A stretch of 64,000 nucleotides of DNA from Corynebacterium sp. CNCTC7651 (GCF_021496665.1 NZ_CP071246.1:434001-498000), one strand, 5' to 3'; positions 39,640-49,153 are shown, counted from the stretch's first letter. The notes: a model not told the origin generated them from the sequence alone. Numbers and translations are program-made.

Positions 39640-40301
39640 TCAGTACAGTTCGTCCGGGTCGAGGGAAAGACTGTGGCGCAGCGCCGCGATCACGTTCGGT
39701 GCCACACCCGGGCCGCCGCGCAGCTCCACCTCGTCTTGCGCGAACAAGCCGCGTGCTTCCAACTCCTCCTCGGTGGGGCGGAGTTGGAGGAGGGTGAGCT
39801 CGCAATCGTCGTCACGCAGGGCCCCGGAGAAGAGCCGGGCGGGACGCGGCTGCGCACCCTCACCCGCGGAAGCGTCGCGGAAGATGATCTCCTGGGCCAA
39901 GATCGCCCCCTCTACCTGAGCTGGCCAGGCGACGCGGGCGACGTAGTCGGCGAGCTCGTCGGAGCCGGCGTCGATAGTCTCAGGCAGCTCCTGCACCACC
40001 AGCGTCAGCGGGGACGCTTCCGGGGATTCGTCGAGCCTGTCCAGCTCGTCGAGCTGGTCCACGATCAGCTCGGTGCGAGCTCGTCGGAGCCGGCGTCGAT
40101 AGTCTCAGGCAGCTCCTGCACCACCAGCGTCAGCGGGGACGCTTCCGGGGATTCGTCGAGCCTGTCCAGCTCGTCGAGCTGGTCCACGATCAGCTCGGTG
40201 GGCACGAGCGCGAAAAGCGTCGGGCGGGCGTCCCACCCCTCGGCGTGGATGAAGTCAACCGCTTCCATCATCGCCTTGTTCAATGCCTGTTGCGTTGCCA
40301 C
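39640..40301 (-). pseudogene. PPA1309-family gene disrupted by a 125-bp tandem duplication
   Basis: The N-terminal part starts at GTG 40301 (GAGAGGG upstream; VATQQALNKAMMEAVDFIHAEGW) and reads to ...ETIDAGSDELAPS, then stops. The C-terminal part repeats VDQLDELDRLDESPEASPL...DAGSDELA in another frame and continues with DYVARVAWPAQVEGAILAQEI to 39640. The cause is an exact 125-bp direct duplication; 125 is not a multiple of three, so the frame is lost. Removing one copy restores a single protein of about 178 residues of the conserved actinobacterial PPA1309 family, function unknown. A downstream ORF might still start at GTG 40062. Confidence 0.85.
39950..40200. repeat. Perfect 125-bp tandem direct duplication
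   Basis: Positions 39950-40075 are identical to 40075-40200 (126 matching bases at a period of 125). Identity is complete and stops sharply on both sides. It lies inside the PPA1309-family gene. Such perfect copies mean a very recent slippage event or an assembly artefact. Confidence 0.95.
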
Positions 40302-40407
40302 GGGAACCCTCTCGATATCTTGACCGTTGAACAATTTAAGCTAGAAGCCTAGAGCTGGAAAGCCTAGTACGCGCCGTCACCGCGGCTTCGCACCATAAGG
40401 AGATGGA

Positions 40408-43380
40408 TTGGCCACCCGGATAGCAAGACCACGTCCAACCCCCAAGAAACCGAACACAGGGCTATGGATCACCGTCGCCGTTTTAGGTGTGGTGCTCTTC
40501 CTCCTCCCGATGATCGTCGGGCTGTACACAGATTTCCTGTGGTTCGGGGAACTTGATTACCGCAGCGTGTTCAACACGGTCATTCTGACCAGGATTGTGC
40601 TGTTCCTCATTTTTGCCGCTGTGGGCTGGGGCATTGCCTACGCCGCCGGTATTGCGGCGTGGCGCGGCCGCCCGCCGCTGAAGGCAGATCCGTTCTCGGA
40701 CACGAGCCGCCAACGCGCGACCGTGGAGCAGGGCGTGCGTTCCCTCCTGGTGTGGGTGCCCGTCATGGTGGGCCTATTCGCCGGCCTGACCGGGCAGCGG
40801 TTGTGGCGCACCTTCATGCTGTTGCTCAACGGCGGCAATTTCGGGGTGGATGATCCGCAGTTCGGGCGCGATCTCGGCTTCTATGCGTTCTCCTTGCCGG
40901 CCATCGGCGCCATCGTGGACATGCTGTCCATGCTGCTCATCACCGCGTTCATCATCGGCCTCATCGGCCACTACCTGCTCGGCGGCATCACGCTGGGCAA
41001 TAACGTGACGGGCGCGCGCGGCCGCATTGCCAAGTCTGCGCGCGTGCAACTGGCAGTCACTGCGGGCCTGTGGCTTTTGGTCAAGGCCGCGAGCTACTGG
41101 CTTGAGCGCTACCAGCTGCTGTTCGGCAAGAACGACATCTTCACCGGTGCCTCGTACACCTCCGTCAACGCGATGTTGCCGGCGAAGCTCATCCTCACCG
41201 TGATCGCGGTACTGGTGGCGGCTGCCTTTTTCGCATCGGTGGTGTACAAGGATTTCCGCATCCCGGTGCTGGCCACCGTGCTCATGCTGGTGTCCTCCCT
41301 TGTCGTCGGCAACGTTTGGCCGGCGCTGCTTGAGCAGTTCTCTGTCAAGCCGAACCGCCAGGCTAAGGAGTACGAGTACATCGGCCGCAACATCGAGGCC
41401 ACGCGCTACGCCTACGGGCTGACGGATGAGCAGGTTGTCTACGAGGACAACTGGGGCACCTCCAACATCTCCAATTCCGAGGTGGCGGATGATGCGGCGA
41501 CGATCTCCAACATCCGTCTGCTGGACCCGGACATCATCGCGCCGACGTTTACGCAGAACCAGCAGTTGCGCAACTTCTACGGCTTCCCGGCCCAGCTGGC
41601 TATGGACCGCTACCAGGTGGACGGCGAGATGCGCGACTTCGTGGTTGCGGCGCGTGAGCTCAACCCGAACTCATTGAGTGAGAACCAGGGTGACTGGATC
41701 AACCGCCACACGGTATACACCCACGGCAACGGCTTCATCGCCGCGCAGGCCAACACGGTGGACGCTGCTGCGCAGGACGCCGGCTCCACCCGTGGTGGTC
41801 TGCCCATCTTCACCGTGTCCGATCTGCAAACCAACGCGATCGCCCGCGAGAAGGATCAGGCTGAAGAGCTGGGTATCCGCGTGGATGAGCCGCGCATTTA
41901 CTACGGTCCGGTGATCGCGTCTGCCGCGGACGGTCTGGATTACGCCATTGTGGGCGACAACGGCCAGGGCCCGGTGGAGTATGACACTGATACGTCCACC
42001 TACACCTACACCGGTGCCGGCGGCGTGAATGTGGGCAACTGGTTCAACCGCTTCGCGTACGCCGTGAAATACCAGGAGTTGAACCTGCTCCTGTCGGACC
42101 GCGTCGGCGGCGAGTCCAAGATCCTCTACGACCGTGACCCGCGCGAGCGCGTCGAGCGCGTCGCCCCGTGGCTGACCACCGACTCCAAGACCTACCCGGC
42201 CGTGATCGATGGCCGCGTGAAGTGGATCGTGGACGGCTACACCACGCTGTCCCGCCTGCCGTACTCCACCCGCACCTCCCTGACGGACGCGACGCAGGAT
42301 GCCCTCAACCCAGACGGCACCACGCAGCGCCTGGTGAACAACGATCTGGGCTACATCCGCAACTCCGTCAAGGCCACCGTCGATGCGTACGACGGCACCG
42401 TGGAGCTCTACGCGTTCGACGAGTCCGATCCGGTCCTGCGCGCCTGGATGGGCGCGTTCCCCGATACGGTGAAGCCGGAGAGCGAGATTTCCGATGCTCT
42501 GCGTGACCACCTGCGTTACCCAGAGGACCTGTTCAAGGTCCAGCGCAAGCTGTTGGCCCGCTACCACGTGGATGACCCGGGCGTGTTCTTCAACAACGAC
42601 GCGTTCTGGTCCGTCCCGAACGACCCGACAGCGAAGGAAGGCAACCAGGAGCTTTCCCAGCCGCCGTACTACATCGTCGCCTCCGACCCGGAGACCGGCG
42701 ATCCGTCCTTCCAGCTGATCACCCCGTTCCGCGGCCTGAACCGCGAGTTCCTGTCCGCCCACATGTCCGTGTCCTCCGACCCGGAGACGTACGGCCGCAT
42801 CACCGTCCGCGTCCTGCCTACCAACACCCAGACCCAGGGCCCGAAGCAGGCGCAGGACGCGCTGATGTCCTCCGACCAGGTGGCGCGCGACCGCACCCTG
42901 TGGGAAGGCACGAACGACCTGAAGAACGGCAACCTGCTCACCCTCCCGGTGGGCGGCGGCGAGATCCTCTACGTGGAGCCGATCTACTCGCAGCGCAAGG
43001 ACCAGGAGTCCGCATTCCCGAAGCTGCTGCGCGTGCTGGTGTTCTACCGCGGCCAGGTGGGCTACGCCCCGACGATCTCCCAGGCCCTGTCCCAGGTGGG
43101 CATCAACCCGGCGGCGGCCCAGGACATCGATGTGGTGGACGAGGGCGCCCCGGATACCCGCACCGAGGCGGACATGGCATCCCCGACCGCGCCGGGCGAG
43201 AACACCGAGGAGCGTTCGGAGGTTCCTTCCGGCGCCGCGAACCAGGAGGAGGCGCTGAACAACATCAACACGGCGCTGCGCAACCTGGAGAGCGCCCGCG
43301 ACGGTTCCTTCGAGGAGTACGGCCGCGCCCTTGACGCCCTGGACAAGGCCGTCGCGGACTACCAGGGCCTGCAGAACTAG
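40408..43380 (+). CDS. UPF0182 family large membrane protein
   Basis: A protein of 990 residues with about seven TM segments in the first 300 residues (GLWITVAVLGVVLFLLPMIVG is the first), a large extracytoplasmic domain and an acidic Ala/Glu-rich tail. It belongs to the conserved UPF0182 (COG1615) family, of unknown function. The start is a TTG at 40408 with AGGAG eight bases upstream; no nearer ATG gives TM1 intact. It is followed by a strong terminator. Confidence 0.92.
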   Translation: MATRIARPRPTPKKPNTGLWITVAVLGVVLFLLPMIVGLYTDFLWFGELDYRSVFNTVILTRIVLFLIFAAVGWGIAYAAGIAAWRGRPPLKADPFSDTSRQRATVEQGVRSLLVWVPVMVGLFAGLTGQRLWRTFMLLLNGGNFGVDDPQFGRDLGFYAFSLPAIGAIVDMLSMLLITAFIIGLIGHYLLGGITLGNNVTGARGRIAKSARVQLAVTAGLWLLVKAASYWLERYQLLFGKNDIFTGASYTSVNAMLPAKLILTVIAVLVAAAFFASVVYKDFRIPVLATVLMLVSSLVVGNVWPALLEQFSVKPNRQAKEYEYIGRNIEATRYAYGLTDEQVVYEDNWGTSNISNSEVADDAATISNIRLLDPDIIAPTFTQNQQLRNFYGFPAQLAMDRYQVDGEMRDFVVAARELNPNSLSENQGDWINRHTVYTHGNGFIAAQANTVDAAAQDAGSTRGGLPIFTVSDLQTNAIAREKDQAEELGIRVDEPRIYYGPVIASAADGLDYAIVGDNGQGPVEYDTDTSTYTYTGAGGVNVGNWFNRFAYAVKYQELNLLLSDRVGGESKILYDRDPRERVERVAPWLTTDSKTYPAVIDGRVKWIVDGYTTLSRLPYSTRTSLTDATQDALNPDGTTQRLVNNDLGYIRNSVKATVDAYDGTVELYAFDESDPVLRAWMGAFPDTVKPESEISDALRDHLRYPEDLFKVQRKLLARYHVDDPGVFFNNDAFWSVPNDPTAKEGNQELSQPPYYIVASDPETGDPSFQLITPFRGLNREFLSAHMSVSSDPETYGRITVRVLPTNTQTQGPKQAQDALMSSDQVARDRTLWEGTNDLKNGNLLTLPVGGGEILYVEPIYSQRKDQESAFPKLLRVLVFYRGQVGYAPTISQALSQVGINPAAAQDIDVVDEGAPDTRTEADMASPTAPGENTEERSEVPSGAANQEEALNNINTALRNLESARDGSFEEYGRALDALDKAVADYQGLQN

Positions 43381-43400
43381 CCTCCGCTTGACGACGATGA

Positions 43401-43427
43401 AAGCTCCGGCTTCGCCGGAGCTTTTTT
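43401..43427 (+). terminator. Rho-independent terminator of the UPF0182 gene
   Basis: AAGCTCCGGC (43401-43410) pairs with GCCGGAGCTT (43414-43423) around a cUUCGg loop, followed by a T-run. This is a classic intrinsic terminator. Confidence 0.92.
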
Positions 43428-43582
43428 CGTGCGTAATTGCTGCCGCTGCCACAGATTCTGCCGGGCCCGGCCGGAACGAGTTGGTAATCTCGTTTTGCGA
43501 CCTGGAGTTTTGTAGCGCCCCGGAACGAGATTGTCAGATCGTTCCGGAGCGGCCGGCGCTGATCCCTCTTCTAGCAGGGGAT

Positions 43583-43611
43583 TTGGCCGAAATGGTTGGT
43601 GCACGTATAGT
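43583..43611 (+). promoter_or_regulatory. Promoter of the tRNA-fMet gene
   Basis: TTGGCC (43583-43588) and TATAGT (43606-43611) are separated by 17 bases, about 50 bases upstream of the tRNA. Confidence 0.6.
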
Positions 43612-43660
43612 AATCGACGTTGCCGGGAACGGCAGCAGGTGAAAATCACATAACACCCGA

Positions 43661-43737
43661 CGCGGGGTGGAGCAGCTCGGTAGCTCGCTGGGCTCATAAC
43701 CCAGAGGTCGTAGGTTCGAATCCTGCCCCCGCTACCA
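43661..43737 (+). tRNA. Initiator tRNA-Met (CAT), CCA encoded
   Basis: A 77-base cloverleaf with anticodon CAT in loop CTCATAA, anticodon stem CTGGG/CCCAG with the three G-C pairs typical of initiators, T arm GTAGG TTCGAAT CCTGC and acceptor CGCGGGG/CCCCGCT. The 1:72 pair is C-T, a mismatch as expected for an initiator. Its 3' half is the left copy of a 43-bp repeat that marks an integration event. Confidence 0.97.
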
Positions 43738-43738
43738 A
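43696..43738 (+). repeat. Left attachment repeat (3' half of tRNA-fMet)
   Basis: 43 bases from the anticodon loop to just beyond CCA, identical to 49111-49153. This is the expected form of an attachment site for a tyrosine-recombinase element that targets the 3' end of a tRNA gene. Confidence 0.93.
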
Positions 43739-43744
43739 CTCCCA

Positions 43745-43782
43745 GAACCCCATCAGCCAACAGGCTGGTGGGGTTCTTCTTC
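43745..43782 (+). terminator. Terminator-like hairpin just after tRNA-fMet, within the islet
   Basis: GAACCCCATCAGCC (43745-43758) pairs with GGCTGGTGGGGTTC (43763-43776) with one G-U pair and an AACA loop, followed by TTCTTCG. It now terminates tRNA-fMet transcription. Confidence 0.75.
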
Positions 43783-43802
43783 GTGGGTTAAGCCGCATGT
43801 GT

Positions 43803-44140
43803 CTACTTTCCGGGGGGGGGCAGGCTCCGACGCTGTGCGACCTGTTCGGCGATATCCGTACCGAATCCGGCGAAACCGTCGAGACGTTCATTGCCGAAAG
43901 CGGCAACGTTGTCCGCGACGGCGAACTCTCCGCGGCCGAAGTATCGGTAATCAAAGACCACCACGGTGTAGCCCGCACGGGCGAATGCCTCCGCGTAGGT
44001 GTAGAGGGCTACTGCCCGGGGTAGGCCGAAGCCATGCCCCATGACCACTGCGGGGGTTGGGCCTTCGCCGTCTGGCCGGTACATGGCGGCAGCAAGGGGA
44101 TGGACTCAGAATGGAACCACTCATCGGTGCGGGTACGCAT
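43803..44140 (-). pseudogene. Alpha/beta hydrolase remnant (frameshifted and 3'-truncated)
   Basis: The gene appears to start at ATG 44140 (MRTRTDEWFHSESIPL) and then shifts frame to AAAMYRPDGEGPTPAVVMGHGFGLPRAVALYTYAEAFARAGYTVVVFDYRYFG, the N-terminal core of a dienelactone-hydrolase-type alpha/beta hydrolase with an oxyanion MGHGFG turn. It ends early, near a run of nine G (43812-43820), without the nucleophile elbow or catalytic triad. It lies 18 bases after the response regulator on the same strand, so it was probably the last gene of that operon before truncation. Confidence 0.7.
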
Positions 44141-44158
44141 GACGCAGATCCCGCGCCT

Positions 44159-44635
44159 CTAGCGACGGCGGACGAGGTCCATTGCGCGCGTCGCGTCGAG
44201 GACGTCGAGGTAGGGCAGGGGATCGATGTCCATGTCCTCGACGTAGTCGGTGAGCATGGCGCGCACCACCTGGTGTAGCTCGTCGACGTCCCAGGGCTTA
44301 GCAATGTAGTGGTCCAGGTTGGCCTCGTTGACCGCGCGTACCGTGTCGTGCAGCTGCGCCTGGCCGGTGACCAGGACTTTGCGGGTGGCGGCGGTGCGGT
44401 CGTCGTCCATCATCTGGACTAGGAACTCCACGCCGGTGGTGCCGGGCATGCGGTGGTCGCAGAGTGCGAGGGCGAGCACGTCGCCGTCTTCGGTGAGCTC
44501 GTCGATCACCTCCCAGGCTTCCTCCACGTCGGAGGCGACCTCCATGCGGATGTGTTCAGCAAAGGGCAGCAAGTCGCGCTCAACGGCGGCGCGGACTTCC
44601 GCCTCGTCCTCGAGGATCAGGATGGCAAGGTTCAT
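44159..44635 (-). CDS. Stand-alone receiver-domain response regulator
   Basis: A 158-residue CheY-like receiver with acidic pocket E9-D10, phospho-acceptor D60 (CDHRMPG), T90 and K113 (IAKPWD), and no output domain; the tail of about 35 residues is uncharacterised. It overlaps the upstream kinase gene by four bases (ATGA), so the two are a translationally coupled pair. With no DNA-binding domain, signalling is likely by protein contact or through an unlinked phosphorelay partner. Confidence 0.88.
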   Translation of the reverse strand: MNLAILILEDEAEVRAAVERDLLPFAEHIRMEVASDVEEAWEVIDELTEDGDVLALALCDHRMPGTTGVEFLVQMMDDDRTAATRKVLVTGQAQLHDTVRAVNEANLDHYIAKPWDVDELHQVVRAMLTDYVEDMDIDPLPYLDVLDATRAMDLVRRR

Positions 44636-46545
44636 GGTGTGTCTCCTTCGTCGTGTGTGCGCGGGCCGTCAATTGGCAGGCCAACGGTGGCGCAGGTGCC
44701 ATTTGTTGAAGAGGTCAGTTCGATCGTGCCGTGATGTGCGCTGACGATGCCGCGGCAGATGCTCAGGCCGATACCCATGCCGAAGCGGACCTCCCCATTT
44801 TTCGTGGTGAAGCGGGGCTCGAAGAGCTTGTCGATGTGCTCGAGCGGGATGCCGGGGCCGTCGTCAATGACCTCCACGCGCACCCACCCGGGCTTCGGGG
44901 CACTCGTGCGGATGGTGATGGTGGAGCCTTTGCCGGACTCCTCGATCGCCTCGGCGGCGTTGGAGATCAGGTTCGTCCACACCTGCGCGATCTGCCCGGG
45001 CGTACACGTCACGTGCGGCAGTTCGGCAAAATCCCGTTTGACCTCCACACCGCGCAGTTTGTGGGCGATCAGCTGCAGCGTGTCCTCGATACTTTGGTGC
45101 AGGTCCACGTCGGTGACCGGGTCGCCGTCGGGCCGTGCGTATGCGCGTAGCGAGGCCACCAGCTGCGTAATGCGGGTCGATGCGGTGGAGAGGTTGCGCA
45201 GGGCAGTGCCTATCGACGCCGCGTGCTCCACCGTCTCGTACTCCAGCTTTCGATTCGCGCGCACCTGCTTGGCAAACTCTACGTCGTGCAAGCCGGCGAG
45301 TACCCAGCGCTGGGCGAGTGCCCGATCGCCGGTGACCTCGGTCAGTTCGCGCCGCAGCGCGCGTGCCTCCTTTGTGCTTACCGCGTGCGAGCTGCGCGCC
45401 GCCTCCAGCGCGTGGCTGGTCGCGTCTCGCCACCTGCGGTTGGGGCTGGACGCGATCAGGCCTTCGACGTCTTCGGCGAGGTGCGCTGCGGTGCGCTCGA
45501 TCGCCGCCATCGGGTTGTTCAGCTCGTGGGCAACGCCAGCGGCGAGTTCGCCGAGGGAGGCGAAGCGCGCCTGGCTCATCAGCTCGCGGCGCGCTGCTTC
45601 CAGGTTGTGCAGTGCCGTCGTCAAGCGTGCGCGCTCGTCGTCGAGTTGCGCGGTGAGTTCGTGCTGCTCGATCTGGATGTCCTCGGCGCGGCGCAGACGG
45701 CGGTCGTAGGAGCGCACGAAGAGGATATTGAACAGGCGCGCAAGCTCCGGCTCCTGGCGGATGAGGTAGTCCACCTGCTCGGTGGGCAGCTGGACTGCGA
45801 CGACCTCGGTGGTGGTACGCGCGGTAAAGAAGCCGACCCGGTTGCTCGCCAGGGCGAGTAGTCCGATGACGTGGCCGGTGGAGGCGTGGTGCATGACGAT
45901 ATCGCCGGCGTCGGTAAAGCGCTGTAAAAGCACCTGGCCGGAAAGGGCGAAGATGACCTCCTCGACGTAGTGGCCCTCCTTGGTCAGGTAGACCCCCGGC
46001 GGGAAAGTCAGGCGCGGCTGGTAGCCCAGGTGCATGTCGGCGGCCTGGATGATGCGGCTGATGATCTCCTGGTCGGTCAGCCCTACGTCCAGTTCGGTGA
46101 CCTCTGGCAGGGCGAAGGTGCCAGCGATAGAGGGGTCGCGCTTGGCGCGCATGTACCAGTAGCGGTTGAGCTGCTGCTGGATGTTGTGCAGGAGGGCTTC
46201 TGCCTTGATCGCCGGGGTGAACACGAGCATGTCGAGCCGCCCCATGTCCGTAAGTGCATCCAGGCCCGCGATCTCTGGCGCGGTGGTCAGCACCATGACG
46301 CGGGTGTACTCGAAACCGGGCTCTGAGATCAGCTCCAGCAACGGGTGGTCGGGCGCCAAGCCGTCCTCGTGGACGGTGACGGTGACAAGCGCGAGCGGGT
46401 TGCCGTCGAGAAGCGAGCGTAGGTGCTCGACATTATCGGCGGCGAGGATGTCATGCGTGGCGCCCAGTGCCTCGTTGACCACCTGCTGCACGTCGCGGGT
46501 GGCCTGGGACTTTCCCACGATAGAGAGGGTGGAACGGGGCAGCAC
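44632..46545 (-). CDS. Soluble histidine kinase with receiver-like and cyclic-nucleotide-binding domains
   Basis: A 637-residue kinase without TM segments. Residues 1-135 look like a degenerate receiver domain; about 170-275 is a Crp-type cNMP-binding fold (FPPGVYLTKEGHYVEEVIFALSGQV); a coiled coil follows at about 290-325; then a HisKA box with H340 (GVAHELNNP) and a HATPase domain with NLISNAAEAI, DDGPGIP and GMGIGLSICRG. The start is a GTG directly after the transporter stop (TAGGTG). It is co-transcribed with the transporter before it and the receiver after it, suggesting control of anion uptake. Confidence 0.88.
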   Translation of the reverse strand: MLPRSTLSIVGKSQATRDVQQVVNEALGATHDILAADNVEHLRSLLDGNPLALVTVTVHEDGLAPDHPLLELISEPGFEYTRVMVLTTAPEIAGLDALTDMGRLDMLVFTPAIKAEALLHNIQQQLNRYWYMRAKRDPSIAGTFALPEVTELDVGLTDQEIISRIIQAADMHLGYQPRLTFPPGVYLTKEGHYVEEVIFALSGQVLLQRFTDAGDIVMHHASTGHVIGLLALASNRVGFFTARTTTEVVAVQLPTEQVDYLIRQEPELARLFNILFVRSYDRRLRRAEDIQIEQHELTAQLDDERARLTTALHNLEAARRELMSQARFASLGELAAGVAHELNNPMAAIERTAAHLAEDVEGLIASSPNRRWRDATSHALEAARSSHAVSTKEARALRRELTEVTGDRALAQRWVLAGLHDVEFAKQVRANRKLEYETVEHAASIGTALRNLSTASTRITQLVASLRAYARPDGDPVTDVDLHQSIEDTLQLIAHKLRGVEVKRDFAELPHVTCTPGQIAQVWTNLISNAAEAIEESGKGSTITIRTSAPKPGWVRVEVIDDGPGIPLEHIDKLFEPRFTTKNGEVRFGMGIGLSICRGIVSAHHGTIELTSSTNGTCATVGLPIDGPRTHDEGDTP

Positions 46546-48006
46546 CTAGCTCACCAGCCCCATCAGCTGCCAAACGGAAGGCAGAGCAAAGATCAACAGC
46601 AGCGTGGCCACGGTACCGACCACGAGTCCGACTATCGCCATCTGCGGAATGGAGATCTCCTTGGTGGCGTACGCAATCGCGTTCGGCGGAGTGGAGATTG
46701 GCAGCGACATGCCCAGCGAGCAGGCGATCGCCACCACCGCGGCAACCACGAGCGGGTCGATGCCGTCGAGGGAGAGCGCCAGCGAGACCGCCAGTGGGAG
46801 CAGCAGGTTGGCGGCCGCAGAGTGCGAGATGACGTTCGCCATGCCGAAGCCGATTAGGCTCAGCACGGCGAGGATCGCCAGCGCACCCATGACCTCCCAG
46901 CTGACCGAACCGACGAGCCACTCGTCCAGGCCGCTCGCACCCACGCCCGTGCCGAGCGCGATACCACCGGAGACGAGCCACAGCACCGGCCAGTCAAGTG
47001 CCTGGACGTCCTTGCCCCTCATCACCTGCAGGCACAACAGTGCCACGACGGGGATGAAGCCGACGGTGTTGGAGGAGATGCCGTGGAGCGGCTCGCTCAT
47101 CCACAACAGGATGGTCAGACCTGCCACGGCGTAGAAGAGTTTCGCGTCGGTGGCGGTGTTCCACTTCGAGCGCATCTCGATGGAGATGCGGGTTTCAGCG
47201 GGGATGAAAACGAGACAGAGAAATACCCAGGCAAAGGCGAGGACAACCAGCATGAAAGGCACCGCCATGAGCATCCAATCGACGAAGGACACACGGATGC
47301 CGTGCTCGGCGAGCGCACCGATCGCGATCGCGTTCGGGGGTGTGCCCACCGGGGTGCCGATGCCACCCACGTTGGCAGCGAGCGGGATCGACAGCGCCAC
47401 GCCGGCGCGCGCTTTGCCCGCGGGCAGCGTCTTGAGAATCGGGATGACGACCGCGAACATCGTCGCTGTGGTGGCCGTGTTCGACATGAACATGCTGAGC
47501 ACGGCGGTAATCAGCATGAGCCCCAGCACGGTCAGGCGCGCCTTGTCCGGGAAGGGGCGCAACATGATCGCTGCGAGGTTGCGGTCGAGCCCGAACTTCT
47601 CCGCCCCGTGCGCGATCATGAACCCGCCGAGGAAGAGGATGATGACCGGGTGGGCCAGCGCAGAGAAATACGCGGATGCAGGAAGCAGCTGGTCTGCTAG
47701 TGCTGGATCTCCACCGGTGGGGTCGACTAGCGCGCCGTCGGAGAGTAAGAGGACCTCCAGCAGGATGACCAACACCGCCGTGGCCGTGAGCGGCACAGGC
47801 TCGAGCACCCAGAAGACGATGGCGAGTAGGAAGATTGACAGCATCCGATGCCCGGGGGTGGGCAGGTCCGGGATCTGGATGAAGAAGGGGATGAGGAAGC
47901 AAGCCACGCCCAAGAGCAGGCCCACCAGCTGCCTTTTGCTGAGCTGGGGGCCTTTGCTCGCGAGCGCCGGCGGGCGTTGTTTCGAGCGGCGTTTTGTCTC
48001 CACCAT
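46546..48006 (-). CDS. DASS/SLC13-family sodium-coupled anion symporter
   Basis: A 486-residue membrane carrier with about 11-12 TM segments. Family hallmarks are the two substrate/sodium-binding repeats: SNTATTATM with GTPVGTPPNAIAIG in the first half and SHSAAANLL with STPPNAIAYATKEI in the second. The family moves dicarboxylates, citrate, sulfate or phosphate; the substrate cannot be told from sequence. It is the first gene of the islet operon. Confidence 0.9.
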   Translation of the reverse strand: MVETKRRSKQRPPALASKGPQLSKRQLVGLLLGVACFLIPFFIQIPDLPTPGHRMLSIFLLAIVFWVLEPVPLTATAVLVILLEVLLLSDGALVDPTGGDPALADQLLPASAYFSALAHPVIILFLGGFMIAHGAEKFGLDRNLAAIMLRPFPDKARLTVLGLMLITAVLSMFMSNTATTATMFAVVIPILKTLPAGKARAGVALSIPLAANVGGIGTPVGTPPNAIAIGALAEHGIRVSFVDWMLMAVPFMLVVLAFAWVFLCLVFIPAETRISIEMRSKWNTATDAKLFYAVAGLTILLWMSEPLHGISSNTVGFIPVVALLCLQVMRGKDVQALDWPVLWLVSGGIALGTGVGASGLDEWLVGSVSWEVMGALAILAVLSLIGFGMANVISHSAAANLLLPLAVSLALSLDGIDPLVVAAVVAIACSLGMSLPISTPPNAIAYATKEISIPQMAIVGLVVGTVATLLLIFALPSVWQLMGLVS

Positions 48007-48016
48007 GTGTCGAATT

Positions 48017-48372
<356 letters not shown>

Positions 48373-48457
48373 CGCTCACCGATGCGCAGCACGACGCGGT
48401 GGTTGATCACCTCGTAGAGCGCGACGTATCCGGACCGATCCCGCCGGGGACGGATAG
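48373..48457. other. Unassigned junction between the thiC fragment and the integrase remnant
   Basis: A short stretch without an intact gene. On the minus strand it can be read as SGYVALYEVINHRVVLRIGER, which loosely resembles the C-terminal strand of RelE/ParE-type toxins. The match is too short to call. Confidence 0.3.
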
Positions 48458-49015
48458 ACGGCACACGTCGATCAGGAAGCACGAAATCACAGTGGGCTGG
48501 CCGTGCTGCAGGCGGGCGCGGGCCTTCGCATAAGTGAGGCGCTTGCGCTCACCCGCGAGGGCGTCACGGTTATACAGGACTCACTGGCAGTAACGGTGCG
48601 GGCAGAACACTCCAAAACTCACCGGGGGCGCACGGTGCCCATGCTTGATTCACGATGTAAGTGATTCTGGTTAGAGCGGGTTAAAACAATTGGCCCTGGC
48701 GATCCTCTTATCCCGGCACCGGGGGATAAGCATCCACACTGGCGGACGGACAACGCCGTTAAGGCATGTGCGGCGCTTTACAAAGATATTGGCGTCCAAC
48801 TCGAGGATGAGGCTGTCTCTTCCATGTGATCACACGCCTGGCGCACTGTACTCAACCCCCGAGCAGTCGCTTGCGGAGTTCCCGCCGAGATCCGCAGCGC
48901 ATTCTTCGGTCACACCGAAGCGATGAACGTACGGAATTACACTGATCTGATCGATGTTTCGGCCATGCAGTCGGCACTTGAGGGTGGTGCACTTGATGGT
49001 GCACTAGGAGGATGA
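48458..49015 (+). pseudogene. Tyrosine integrase remnant with two in-frame stops
   Basis: One continuous frame encodes the catalytic half of a phage/ICE-type tyrosine recombinase. It reads NHSGLAVLQAGAGLRISEAL (catalytic Arg I), then RAEHSKTHRGRTVPM (beta-hairpin Lys), then SHAWRT (His-x-x-Arg), FGHTEAMNVRNYT (His III and nucleophile Tyr). TGA codons interrupt it at 48662-48664 and 48827-48829. The N-terminal core-binding domain is missing. It ends about 100 bases before the right attachment repeat, the normal position for an integrase. Confidence 0.85.
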
Positions 49016-49110
49016 TTCTGGATGATTCTAAATGCTTCTGAATGATCGAAAACGCGCTTAAACAGCAAGGTTAGAATCGAATAACACCTGTTAGCCTCGA
49101 ATGTAATCCG

Positions 49111-49153
49111 ATAACCCAGAGGTCGTAGGTTCGAATCCTGCCCCCGCTACCAA
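49111..49153 (+). repeat. Right attachment repeat (copy of the tRNA-fMet 3' half)
   Basis: Exact copy of 43696-43738, without the 5' half of the tRNA. It marks the right end of the islet and is followed 10 bases later by the hairpin that probably terminated the tRNA before insertion. Confidence 0.93.
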
